Part shown: in pieces, positions 42,092-49,519 of the stretch | How positions within the stretch are numbered: the first letter of the stretch is position 1 | Layout of the letters: every line of letters begins with the position of its first letter | NCBI RefSeq assembly: GCF_005503015.1 | Contig: NZ_SCOL01000001.1 | Coordinates: forward strand, 992,001 to 1,056,000 | DNA from: Bacillus sp. E(2018) | GTDB taxonomy: Bacteria > Bacillota > Bacilli > Bacillales > Fictibacillaceae | Direction of reading: 5' to 3' | Length of the DNA stretch: 64,000 nucleotides | Notes under the pieces: generated by a model | What the model was told of the DNA's origin: nothing | Seen by the model: the letters and a program-made list of their open reading frames with translations, nothing else | Databases searched by the model: none | Position numbers and translations under genes: made by a program

Positions 42092-43346
42092 AAACAAGCT
42101 GAATCGACTAAAAAAGCATATGGTCAATCCGGTTTTTGATTCTCCTGTTGAAAGTAAGCCGCATTTGGAAGATTCTACTGGTGAAAGAATTCAACATGCG
42201 GACTATTGGGAGAAATTTGGAGCTTCAGCTTATTTTTTCGAAGATGATTATTGTATCGTTCGAAAAGTAAAATACTCTCTAGATACTCAATGGGGCCGCT
42301 ATCAGTTTTCAGATGTTTTAAACGCTGTATCGAATTGGCAAGATATTGATGCTGCTCATCCACTACACGCCAAGAATCTTGATGCGTCTGATTTATTGTT
42401 CTTTGATACAGAGACTACGGGTCTCAGTGGTGGAGCGGGAAATACAATCTTTATGCTCGGGATGAGTCAGATTAAAGGAGATCACGTCTTAGTTCACCAA
42501 TTCTTTTTACCAGGACCAGGATCTGAAGTGGCTCTTTATCACTATTTTTTAAATCATGTGAAAGAACTTCGAAACTTAGTAACCTACAACGGAAAATCGT
42601 TTGACTGGCCACAAGTCAAAACGCGCCATACGTTAATTCGAGAATTTGTACCTTCATTGCCAGAGTTTGGTCATTTTGATCTGCTACACGGAGCAAGAAG
42701 ATTGTGGAAAGACACGTTGCCAGCTGTAAAGCTCTCTGTTGTTGAAAAAGAGATGTTAGGAGTGAATCGAATCCATGATACACCAGGTTATCTCGCGCCG
42801 ATGCTCTATTTTCAATATTGCAATGAAGGAGATCCATCTCTATTAGAAGGTGTTTTTCAGCATAATGAGTGGGATGTTCTTTCACTCATAACCCTTTATA
42901 CACACATGTCAGGGATTGTGACTGGTAATGGTTTTCGAACAGAAAGAGAGACGTATGAATCAGCAAGATGGTTTGAAGCACTGAACCAAAAAGAACAAGC
43001 GATGTCTCTTTACAAGGAAGTACTGCAAACAGGAACTTCACTTACATCCCAATCCAAGAAATCTTTAGCTTCTCTATACAAAAAATGTGATGGGTTAGAG
43101 GTTTCTGTTCAATATTGGCTAGAATTACTTGATGAGAATGATTTAGATGAAGAACCGGCGATAGAACTTTCTAAGTATTTTGAGCATATTCAAAAAGATT
43201 ATGAAAAAGCTCTTCATTTTGCAGTAATGGCTTATTCCAGATGGAAGGGCAAAAAAAGGCTAACGAAGAGGAAAGAAGAACAGGAAAAACAAGCGTTTAT
43301 GAAAAGAATCGAACGATTAGAACAACGTATCATCCAATATTCGTAA
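42081..43346 (+). CDS. mrfB: DEDDh exonuclease MrfB
   Basis: 421 residues. The exonuclease domain starts with LLFFDTETTGLSGGAGN, carrying the Asp-Glu of the DEDD family, continues with LVTYNGKSFDWPQV and ends with HNEWDVLSL (the His/Asp part). A helical repeat region of about 140 residues follows. It works downstream of the helicase MrfA (overlapping by 11 bases) in the mitomycin repair pathway; the order mrfA-mrfB-ypsA-gpsB-rnpB-rlmL is that of Bacillus. Confidence 0.93.
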   Translation: MSIKNKLNRLKKHMVNPVFDSPVESKPHLEDSTGERIQHADYWEKFGASAYFFEDDYCIVRKVKYSLDTQWGRYQFSDVLNAVSNWQDIDAAHPLHAKNLDASDLLFFDTETTGLSGGAGNTIFMLGMSQIKGDHVLVHQFFLPGPGSEVALYHYFLNHVKELRNLVTYNGKSFDWPQVKTRHTLIREFVPSLPEFGHFDLLHGARRLWKDTLPAVKLSVVEKEMLGVNRIHDTPGYLAPMLYFQYCNEGDPSLLEGVFQHNEWDVLSLITLYTHMSGIVTGNGFRTERETYESARWFEALNQKEQAMSLYKEVLQTGTSLTSQSKKSLASLYKKCDGLEVSVQYWLELLDENDLDEEPAIELSKYFEHIQKDYEKALHFAVMAYSRWKGKKRLTKRKEEQEKQAFMKRIERLEQRIIQYS

Positions 43347-43607
43347 AAATTCGTCAAATTTATGAATTCTTGCAAAATATCTCTTCTCAACGGGCTTTGT
43401 TTTTTGTAGAATATAAGAGGACATAAAAATGTTCTTAAGAAAATAAAATCCCCCTTATTATATTGCCCGGGTAAGCGCAAAAAACGCCATAAAAACTCAT
43501 ATTTCTTCGGAGTTTTCGTCAAATTTCCAGAGCGTTCGATTGTTTTCGCGCAATAGCCGAAATGTAGGAAAGGGAAATATATATTTTAAGCTATGGAGAG
43601 ATGGTAA
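43347..43607. other. intergenic region between mrfB and a 30-residue ORF
   Basis: 261 bases. I see nothing convincing in it: no promoter of good quality, no strong inverted repeat and no conserved riboswitch core. A C-rich stretch at about 43448-43475 is not symmetric. Confidence 0.5.
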
Positions 43608-43700
43608 GTGAAGCAGTGGATTGTTGTTCTATTTTTTGTAATCGTAGGGTTAACAGTAATGATTGGCAATCAAATCAGTCACACAACACAAAACTTTTAA
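43608..43700 (+). CDS. putative 30-residue membrane peptide
   Basis: Begins with GTG at 43608 after GGAGAGATGG and ends TAA at 43698-43700. The product starts with KQW and is followed by one 18-residue hydrophobic helix, then a short polar tail NQISHTTQNF. A terminator lies directly after the stop, which supports a real transcript ending. Single-span peptides of this size are often overlooked. Function unknown. Confidence 0.5.
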   Translation: MKQWIVVLFFVIVGLTVMIGNQISHTTQNF

Positions 43701-43703
43701 TGA

Positions 43704-43736
43704 AGCCCCGGCTATAGACAGAGCCGGGTGTTTTTC
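43704..43736 (+). terminator. intrinsic terminator before ypsA
   Basis: CCCGGCT at 43707-43713 pairs with AGCCGGG at 43722-43728, then TGTTTTT. It lies directly after the 30-residue ORF. Confidence 0.75.
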
Positions 43737-43757
43737 ATTAATAGGAGGTATTCTCAC

Positions 43758-44318
43758 ATGCTTCAAACACTGCTTGTCAGTGGCTACAAAGCTCATGAAC
43801 TCGGTATTTTTAATGATAAACACGAAGGGGTATACTACATCAAGAAAGCCATTACTCAAAAGTTGGTCTCCCTTCTGGATGAAGGATTAGAGTGGGTGAT
43901 CATTAGTGGGCAACCTGGTGTAGAGATGTGGGCTGCAGAAGTTGTATTTGAACTTCAAACAGAATTTCCTGATTTAAAACTAGCTGTTCTTACACCGTTT
44001 TTAGAGCAAGAAGCTAGGTGGAAAGAAAACATACAGGAAAAATATCACGAAATTTTAGCAGGAGCCGATTTTGTTGATTCGGTTAGCCGTAAGCCATACG
44101 AGTCGCCTGGTCAGCTTCGAGCCAAAAATCAGTTTCTTGTGCAAAAAAGCGATGCCGTCTTGCTTCTTTACGACGAAGAAAAAGATGGTTCACCGAAGTA
44201 TTATTTAGATGCAGCCAAACAAAAGCAGGAAATGGACAATTCGTACGAAATATTTTATATTACTCCTTATGACTTGGATGTTCTTGTACAAGAGGAACAA
44301 TACAATCGTAATGAATAA
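43758..44318 (+). CDS. ypsA: YpsA (DUF1273) family protein
   Basis: 186 residues from the ATG at 43758, after GGAGG; a start at 43728 would lie in the terminator. DUF1273 features: SGYKAHELGIF at the start, WVIISGQPGVEMWAAEVV and SDAVLLLYDEEKDGSPKYYL near the end, a Rossmann-like SLOG fold thought to bind nucleotides. In Bacillus subtilis YpsA influences cell division together with GpsB, whose gene follows here as well. The molecular activity is not established. Confidence 0.92.
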   Translation: MLQTLLVSGYKAHELGIFNDKHEGVYYIKKAITQKLVSLLDEGLEWVIISGQPGVEMWAAEVVFELQTEFPDLKLAVLTPFLEQEARWKENIQEKYHEILAGADFVDSVSRKPYESPGQLRAKNQFLVQKSDAVLLLYDEEKDGSPKYYLDAAKQKQEMDNSYEIFYITPYDLDVLVQEEQYNRNE

Positions 44319-44400
44319 ATGAATCTAAAGTCGAAAAAAATTGACATTTAGGTCAGGTAGTGAAAAAATAATTTTAGAATCTTTGTGTGAGGTGATTCAC

Positions 44401-44715
44401 ATGAGTGAACAGCGTTTTCATTTAACGGCGAAAGAAATTTTGGAAAAAGACTTTAAACAAGGCTTTCGTGGCTATGATCAAGACGAAGTGGACAAATTCT
44501 TAGATCTTATTATTAAGGATTATGAAAATTTTCAAAAAGAGTATGATGCAGTTGTTCAAGAAAACAATCGACTGCGTAAGGAAGCTCAAAATTCAACTGA
44601 TCATCAGCAAACACGCAGAATGTCTGCAGTAACTTCAAGCACGACAAACTCCGATATTCTTCAGCGTTTGTCTAACTTGGAAAAACATGTTTTTGGCAGT
44701 AAACTGTACGATTGA
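44401..44715 (+). CDS. gpsB: cell division regulator GpsB
   Basis: 104 residues from the ATG at 44401, after GTGAGGTG; the upstream frame from 44341 lies on a TTGACA. The N-terminal LTAKEILEKDFKQGFRGYDQ and DEVDKFLDLIIKDYENF are the DivIVA-like lipid/partner-binding domain and coiled coil, and the C-terminal QRLSNLEKHVFGSKL is the trimerisation helix. GpsB coordinates peptidoglycan synthesis between side wall and septum. It is followed by rnpB, as in Bacillus. Confidence 0.95.
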   Translation: MSEQRFHLTAKEILEKDFKQGFRGYDQDEVDKFLDLIIKDYENFQKEYDAVVQENNRLRKEAQNSTDHQQTRRMSAVTSSTTNSDILQRLSNLEKHVFGSKLYD

Positions 44716-44732
44716 TTCCAGTAATTATCCAT

Positions 44733-44761
44733 TTGTTTTTCTACATTCAGCATGCTATAAT
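44733..44761 (+). promoter_or_regulatory. promoter of rnpB
   Basis: TTGTTT at 44733-44738, 17-base spacer, TATAAT at 44756-44761 with an extended TG two bases before. Transcription should start near 44768. Confidence 0.7.
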
Positions 44762-44782
44762 GAATCTTGCTTTTAAAAATTA

Positions 44783-45212
44783 AATCAATAGCGTTCGGGT
44801 AATCGCTGGATCTGATTTTTCAGGTTTAGAGGAAAGTCCATGCTCGCACGGATCTGAGATGACCGTAATGATCGTGCCTGGCCAAAAAATAAGCCAGGGT
44901 AGATTGGTTTGCTTGAATAAAGCTTACTGAACTAACGGCAGGGAACGCACCTAAGTCCTTTGGATATGGTGTTAATACCTTGAAAGTGCCACAGTGACGT
45001 AGTCCCGATGGAAACAGAGGGAGTGGAACGCGGTAAACCCCACGAGCGAGAAACCCAAATTATGGTAGGGGAGTTTCCCACTTCGGAATTGAACGATTGG
45101 GAGAACAAGAAGCTAAGGCTTTTTGTAGATAGATGATTACCACCGGTGTACGAGGCTACCAGCCGCTTGCAGTACTAAGGAACAGAACATGGCTTACAGA
45201 ACGTTATTGGTA
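44783..45212 (+). ncRNA. rnpB: RNase P RNA, Bacillus type B
   Basis: Recognised by the conserved core segments: GTTCGGGTAATCGCTGGATC, GAGGAAAGTCCATGCTCGCA, AAAGTGCCACAGTGACG, GTGGAACGCGGTAAACCCC, GCGAGAAACCCAAATT and ATGGCTTACAGAACG at the 3-prime end. It is the catalytic RNA that cuts the 5-prime leaders of tRNA precursors, here in the position between gpsB and rlmL as in Bacillus. The ends are approximate. A terminator follows at 45233. Confidence 0.96.
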
Positions 45213-45232
45213 CCTAAATTAAAGCTGAATGA

Positions 45233-45256
45233 GGGCCCCGTTTACCGGGGCTTTTT
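45233..45256 (+). terminator. intrinsic terminator of rnpB
   Basis: GCCCCG at 45235-45240 pairs with CGGGGC at 45246-45251 across TTTAC, then TTTTT. Confidence 0.85.
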
Positions 45257-45331
45257 CTATTTACATAAAAAAGTGCCGCAAAATAAGGGTATACTTATGA
45301 TAAGAATTAAAGAAATTAAGGAGTTCATATT

Positions 45332-46480
45332 ATGACACAATTACGACTGTTGGCAACAGCGGCTATGGGATTAGAAGCACTGGTAGCCAATGAAGTTCGC
45401 GCGCTAGGTTTTGAAAATGTGAAAGTTGAAAACGGAAAAGTTTATTTTGATGGTGATGAGAAAACTCTAGTAAAGGCTAATTTATGGCTAAGAACGGCAG
45501 ATCGCGTAAAATTAGTGGTCGGTGAGTTTAAAGTGGAGACGTTTGATGAACTTTTTGAGCAAACAAAGGCACTTCCATGGGCTGATTTTATTCCTGAGGA
45601 CGGGGAGTTCCCAGTAATCGGCCGGTCTGTTAAATCTAAACTGTTTTCGGTATCTGACTGTCAAGCAATCGTTAAAAAAGCGGTAGTTGATAACTTAAAA
45701 ACAGCGTATAACCGTAAAACGTGGTTTCCTGAGGATGGTGCATTGTATCGAATCGAGGTTGCGATTCATAAAGATATTGCAACACTAACGCTTGATACGA
45801 GTGGGACAGGTCTACACAAGCGTGGATACCGTGAGTTGCATTCAGGTGCGCCTATCAAAGAAACGATGGCTGCGGCGCTAATCATGCTTACGAATTGGAC
45901 ACCTGATAAGCCTTTCGCAGATCCTTTCTGTGGTTCAGGTACATTGCCGATAGAAGCTGCGATGATCGGACAAAACATCGCACCTGGACTAAACCGTGAG
46001 TTTGCTTCAGAAAAATGGAACTGGATCGATAAGAAGGTTTGGTATGAGGCAGTTGGGGAAGCTCAAGATGTTGCGAAATACGATCTACCTCTTGAGATTC
46101 AAGGATCTGATATTGATCATAAGATGATTGAACTTTCAAAGAACAATGCAAACGAAGCTGGATTCGAAGACTTTATTACGTTTAAACAGATGCAAGTTCG
46201 AGATTTTACGACTAGAAAAGATTACGGCTGTCTTGTAACAAACCCGCCTTACGGAGAGCGACTAGGTGAGAGAGAAGAAGTAGCACAGATGTATCGTGAT
46301 CTTGGTATGGCGATGAAACCTTATGATACATGGAGTGTGTACGTGATAACTTCAAATGAGAAATTTGAAGAATATTATGGTCGTTCAGCAACGAAAAAAC
46401 GCAAGCTTTATAACGGTGACTTGAAGACCGACTATTATCAATACTTCGGAAAGCGTCCGCCTAGACAGCACCAGAGTTAA
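45332..46480 (+). CDS. rlmL: 23S rRNA guanine-N2 methyltransferase, RlmL-type (YpsC)
   Basis: 382 residues. An N-terminal THUMP domain (about residues 45-160) precedes a class I methyltransferase: DPFCGSGTLPIEAAMIGQN (SAM loop) and TNPPYGERLGE, the NPPY motif of base-amino methyltransferases. It methylates a guanine of 23S rRNA. Unlike the long E. coli RlmL there is no second C-terminal methyltransferase domain, as is normal for Bacillus YpsC. Same-strand neighbour of rnpB, its own RBS (AAGGAG). Confidence 0.93.
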   Translation: MTQLRLLATAAMGLEALVANEVRALGFENVKVENGKVYFDGDEKTLVKANLWLRTADRVKLVVGEFKVETFDELFEQTKALPWADFIPEDGEFPVIGRSVKSKLFSVSDCQAIVKKAVVDNLKTAYNRKTWFPEDGALYRIEVAIHKDIATLTLDTSGTGLHKRGYRELHSGAPIKETMAAALIMLTNWTPDKPFADPFCGSGTLPIEAAMIGQNIAPGLNREFASEKWNWIDKKVWYEAVGEAQDVAKYDLPLEIQGSDIDHKMIELSKNNANEAGFEDFITFKQMQVRDFTTRKDYGCLVTNPPYGERLGEREEVAQMYRDLGMAMKPYDTWSVYVITSNEKFEEYYGRSATKKRKLYNGDLKTDYYQYFGKRPPRQHQS

Positions 46481-46517
46481 TGAGTGTATTTTGAATATAT
46501 GGTATGGGTAGCTCTGA

Positions 46518-46670
46518 ATGTCGAAAATTGTAGACTCGCGGATAAAAGCTGAAAATTTGTGGATTAAGAAGCAAAAATCGTGGATTGAACTACAAAATTT
46601 ATGGATTCAAGGACAAAACTTTTGGATTCAAGCGCCCAAAACAATAAGTAAGGCTGACTTTTTTGATTGA
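46518..46670 (+). repeat. 21-bp-period repeat element, copy B, with a short ORF
   Basis: Head TGTCGAAAATTGTAGACTCG at 46519-46538 is nearly identical to that of copy A. About five 21-base units follow, e.g. TCGTGGATTGAACTACAAAA and TTATGGATTCAAGGACAAAA, up to about 46637. The period is a multiple of three, and a frame from the ATG at 46518 to TGA at 46668 gives 50 residues with a heptad repeat of Trp-Ile (KSWIELQNLWIQGQNFWIQ). No good RBS precedes it and the last codons fall in a terminator, so a coding role is unproven. Confidence 0.75.
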
Positions 46671-46684
46671 GTCAGCCTTTTTTA
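46650..46684 (+). terminator. intrinsic terminator
   Basis: AAGGCTGAC at 46650-46658 pairs with GTCAGCCTT at 46671-46679, followed by TTTTT. It ends the rlmL/repeat transcript. Confidence 0.85.
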
Positions 46685-46915
46685 TGTGAATCATACAATT
46701 TAATAGCAATAAGACTAAAATAATTTCACGTACCGTATAGGTTTTATAATTTTCATTCATAAAACATAGGAAAATAGCAATTTTAAACCAAAATTTAATA
46801 AAAAAATACCTACTCTCTACTACAATAATCGTCACCAATTCCTGAAACAAAGTTTAAGGACCTCTCAAACAGGTACATACTATGCCTAACCATAAAACGA
46901 AGGCAGGTTATTAAT
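46685..46915. other. AT-rich intergenic region
   Basis: 231 bases before a 59-residue ORF. I see no strong inverted repeat, and no clear promoter. Confidence 0.5.
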
Positions 46916-47095
46916 ATGTACACGCAATTCAGCCATTTAGATAGCATTCGGAAGGCCTATCAGAACATACAACCACACCTGGAAGATCATCACAAATCTG
47001 AAATTCAAAGTGTTCTACATCAGTCAATTGGCCACGTAAACAATATTGACCCGTCTTTTGCAGCGTATGCTGAATTATTTAAAGAAGAATTTTAG
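46916..47095 (+). CDS. small protein, unrecognised
   Basis: 59 residues, ATG at 46916 after AAGGCAGG, TAG at 47093. The sequence is helical and polar (HLDSIRKAYQNIQPHLEDHH, SVLHQSIGHVNNIDPSF), soluble, with no Cys. Too short for usual cut-offs; supported by the RBS and by codon use resembling neighbours. Located between rlmL and the M32 peptidase on the same strand. Family not recognised. Confidence 0.6.
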   Translation: MYTQFSHLDSIRKAYQNIQPHLEDHHKSEIQSVLHQSIGHVNNIDPSFAAYAELFKEEF

Positions 47096-47189
47096 AAAAA
47101 AATAAAAACGACCAGCAGGACTTTTTTATTGCGTCGCGAATTCTAATAGCGGTATGTTTTTAATGAAACCGTGAAGGGATGGAATATTA

Positions 47190-48710
47190 ATGACACAAAC
47201 AAAAGTTACTGTTGAAAAAGAATTCTTAGATTATGTAAAAAAAATGGTTCATATCAATGAAGCGATCGGCCTCATGTATTGGGACCTTCGTACAGGCGCA
47301 CCTAAAAAAGGGGTCGAGCAACGTTCTGAAGTTATCGGAACTTTATCATCTGATGTATTTGCAATGTCTACTTCTGAAGAAATGAAGAGCTATATCGAAG
47401 AACTTTCTAAGTCAGATGTACAGGACTCTTTGTCTGATGTTACGAAAAAGACGCTCCAAGAAGTGAAAAAAGATTACGAGCGTAACGCAAAGATTCCTCC
47501 AGCAGAATTTAAAGAGTACGTTATTCTTCAATCCAAAGCAGAAACAGTATGGGAAGAAGCGAAGAACGCGAACGACTTCTCATTATTTCAGCCGTATTTA
47601 GAAAAGCTTGTTGATTTCAATAAGAAGTTTATCGGCTATTGGGGATATGAAGGGAATAAGTACAATACACTCCTAGATATGTATGAGCCAGGAGTTACGG
47701 TTGAAATTTTAGATGAAACTTTCTCAAAACTTCGTGATCGAATCGTACCGTTGCTTCAGAAAGTAAAAGAAGCAGGGCAACCCGATACAAAGTTTTTATT
47801 TGAACATTTTCCGAAAGAAAAACAGAAAGAATTCAGTTTGCATGTATTAAAAGACATGGGTTATGATTTTGATTCTGGTCGTTTGGATGAAACGGTTCAT
47901 CCTTTTGCGATTGGATTGAACCCTGGAGATGTTCGTGTAACGACAAAGTATATGGAAAATGACTTCCGTACGGCTGTATTTGGGACTATCCATGAAGGTG
48001 GACACGCACTTTATGAGCAAAATATTTCAGATGAGTTAGTTGGGACACCTCTTGCTACAGGTACATCAATGGGCATTCACGAATCTCAATCTTTGTTCTG
48101 GGAGAACTTTGTAGGTCGTCACTTTGGTTTTTGGAAGAATCAGTACAACATGCTTAAAACGGTTTCAGGTTCACAATTTAACGGTATTGAGCTTGAAGAT
48201 TTCTATCGATCTATTAACGTGGTAGAGCCTTCACTTATTCGTATCGAAGCCGATGAGATGACATATCCACTTCATGTTATTGTTCGTTATGAAATTGAAA
48301 AAGGGTTGTTTAACGATGAGATTGAAGTAAAAGACCTTCCACGTATCTGGAATGAGAAAATGCAGGAATATATCGGTGTAACTCCTAAGAATGATGCAGA
48401 AGGTGTGCTTCAGGATGTTCATTGGTCAGGCGGAAGCTTTGGTTATTTCCCATCCTATGCTCTTGGCTATATTTATGCAGCACAGCTTAAACATGCGATG
48501 CTGAAGGACATTCCTGACTTCGATGCTCTTATGGAGTCTGGTAACCTTCTTCCGATCAAAGAGTGGTTAACGAAGAACGTACATCAATATGGCAAGATGA
48601 AGAAACCGATTGAAATCTTAAAAGATGTAACAGGTGAGGGGCTCAACCCAGATCATTTGATCGCTTATTTCGAAAAGAAATACAGTGATATTTACCGCTT
48701 AGAGAACTAA
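47190..48710 (+). CDS. ypwA: carboxypeptidase M32, thermostable carboxypeptidase type
   Basis: 506 residues, the usual length for M32. The zinc motif TIHEGGHALYEQ gives the His and Glu of HExxH, followed by GMGIHESQS-like text (TSMGIHESQSLFWENFVGRH), the second conserved His/Glu helix of the family. It removes C-terminal residues from peptides in the cytoplasm. Own RBS (AAGGGATGG) and a terminator after the stop. Orthologous to Bacillus YpwA, encoded in the same neighbourhood. Confidence 0.95.
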   Translation: MTQTKVTVEKEFLDYVKKMVHINEAIGLMYWDLRTGAPKKGVEQRSEVIGTLSSDVFAMSTSEEMKSYIEELSKSDVQDSLSDVTKKTLQEVKKDYERNAKIPPAEFKEYVILQSKAETVWEEAKNANDFSLFQPYLEKLVDFNKKFIGYWGYEGNKYNTLLDMYEPGVTVEILDETFSKLRDRIVPLLQKVKEAGQPDTKFLFEHFPKEKQKEFSLHVLKDMGYDFDSGRLDETVHPFAIGLNPGDVRVTTKYMENDFRTAVFGTIHEGGHALYEQNISDELVGTPLATGTSMGIHESQSLFWENFVGRHFGFWKNQYNMLKTVSGSQFNGIELEDFYRSINVVEPSLIRIEADEMTYPLHVIVRYEIEKGLFNDEIEVKDLPRIWNEKMQEYIGVTPKNDAEGVLQDVHWSGGSFGYFPSYALGYIYAAQLKHAMLKDIPDFDALMESGNLLPIKEWLTKNVHQYGKMKKPIEILKDVTGEGLNPDHLIAYFEKKYSDIYRLEN

Positions 48711-48719
48711 TTCCATCCT

Positions 48720-48762
48720 GCCGGCGGACTCGGATTCATTTATCGAGAATGCCGGTTTTTTA
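48720..48762 (+). terminator. intrinsic terminator
   Basis: CCGGC at 48721-48725 and CTCG at 48729-48732 pair with CGAG at 48744-48747 and GCCGG at 48751-48755, followed by TTTTTT. Confidence 0.72.
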
Positions 48763-48906
48763 TATTCTTAGACACTAGCACGTTTTTAAGTCACTACTCA
48801 GGTTGTCTCGAAAAATTAGCTGTCAGCCAAGTTTTCTTTATGAAAATGTTTCGTTTGTACATATTTTGTCTAAAACTATATAAAAAGACACTAGGAGGAA
48901 ATATCG

Positions 48907-49314
48907 ATGGGAGCTGCAACGACACAAGATATCCAGAACCTGTTAAAATTAAGAAAACGCATTGCTGTAGTCGGTCTGTCTGATCAACCTTTTCGCACGT
49001 CCTATATGGTTTCAGAATATATGCAGAATGCCGGTTACGAGATCATTCCCGTAAATCCTAATGTCAAAGAGGTTTTAGGGCAAAAGGCGTTTGCAACGCT
49101 CGAAGAAATTGACGGTCACGTTGATATTGTCAATGTGTTTAGACGCAGTGAGTATTTGCCGGAAGTTGCTCGTTCGGCTGCAAAAATTAAAGCTGGTTTC
49201 TTCTGGGCACAGTTAGGTCTTTACAGTGCAGAAGCAGAAGAGATTTTGCAAAGTGCGACGATTCCTTATATTATGGATAAGTGCATTAAAGTGGAACATG
49301 CTATGATACGGTAG
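48907..49314 (+). CDS. CoA-binding domain protein
   Basis: 135 residues, a single Rossmann-like CoA-binding domain: IAVVGLSDQPFRTSYMVSEY at the start binds the nucleotide, then PVNPNVKEVLGQKAF and FFWAQLGLYSAEAEE. No succinyl-CoA-synthetase partner domain is present. Orthologs in Bacillus are annotated yneT and lie near parEC, as here. Start ATG after TAGGAGG. Exact role unknown. Confidence 0.9.
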   Translation: MGAATTQDIQNLLKLRKRIAVVGLSDQPFRTSYMVSEYMQNAGYEIIPVNPNVKEVLGQKAFATLEEIDGHVDIVNVFRRSEYLPEVARSAAKIKAGFFWAQLGLYSAEAEEILQSATIPYIMDKCIKVEHAMIR

Positions 49315-49319
49315 TAATG

Positions 49320-49348
49320 AACCACCCGCAAACATACGGGTGGTTTTC
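49320..49348 (+). terminator. intrinsic terminator
   Basis: ACCACCCG pairs with CGGGTGGT (about 49321-49344), followed by TTTT. It separates the CoA-binding gene from parE. Confidence 0.82.
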
Positions 49349-49461
49349 CCATGCTATCTAGTAATGTCACTTTTTTATTAGAAAATATTCTTTTCGACAC
49401 TAAAGGTTTTCAGTCGATATACCGAGAAATAAGAGGAGAATATACAGACAACAGTAGTATA

Positions 49462-49483
49462 GAAACAAACGTTCTGCTATTAT
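49462..49483 (+). promoter_or_regulatory. parEC promoter with LexA-like site
   Basis: GAAACAAACGTTCT at 49462-49475 resembles the LexA consensus CGAAC-RNRY-GTTCG with three mismatches, mostly in the left half. It overlaps the extended -10 TGC-TATTAT (TATTAT at 49478-49483). parEC is reported in the SOS regulon of Bacillus subtilis, which makes the site plausible. Confidence 0.45.
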
Positions 49484-49519
49484 AGTAGTACTGCAGCAAC
49501 GCGAAAGGAGCAACACAAC

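Noticed and set aside
43448..43560. Possible structured RNA between mrfB and ypsA
   Set aside because: No strong stem or conserved core could be found by eye.
44341..44400. Upstream extension of gpsB from 44341
   Set aside because: The region contains TTGACA and no RBS; the ATG at 44401 has a good RBS and matches the known GpsB N-terminus.
46519..46637. Insertion sequence or transposon fragment
   Set aside because: No transposase text, no terminal inverted repeats and no target duplication visible; it is a tandem repeat element.
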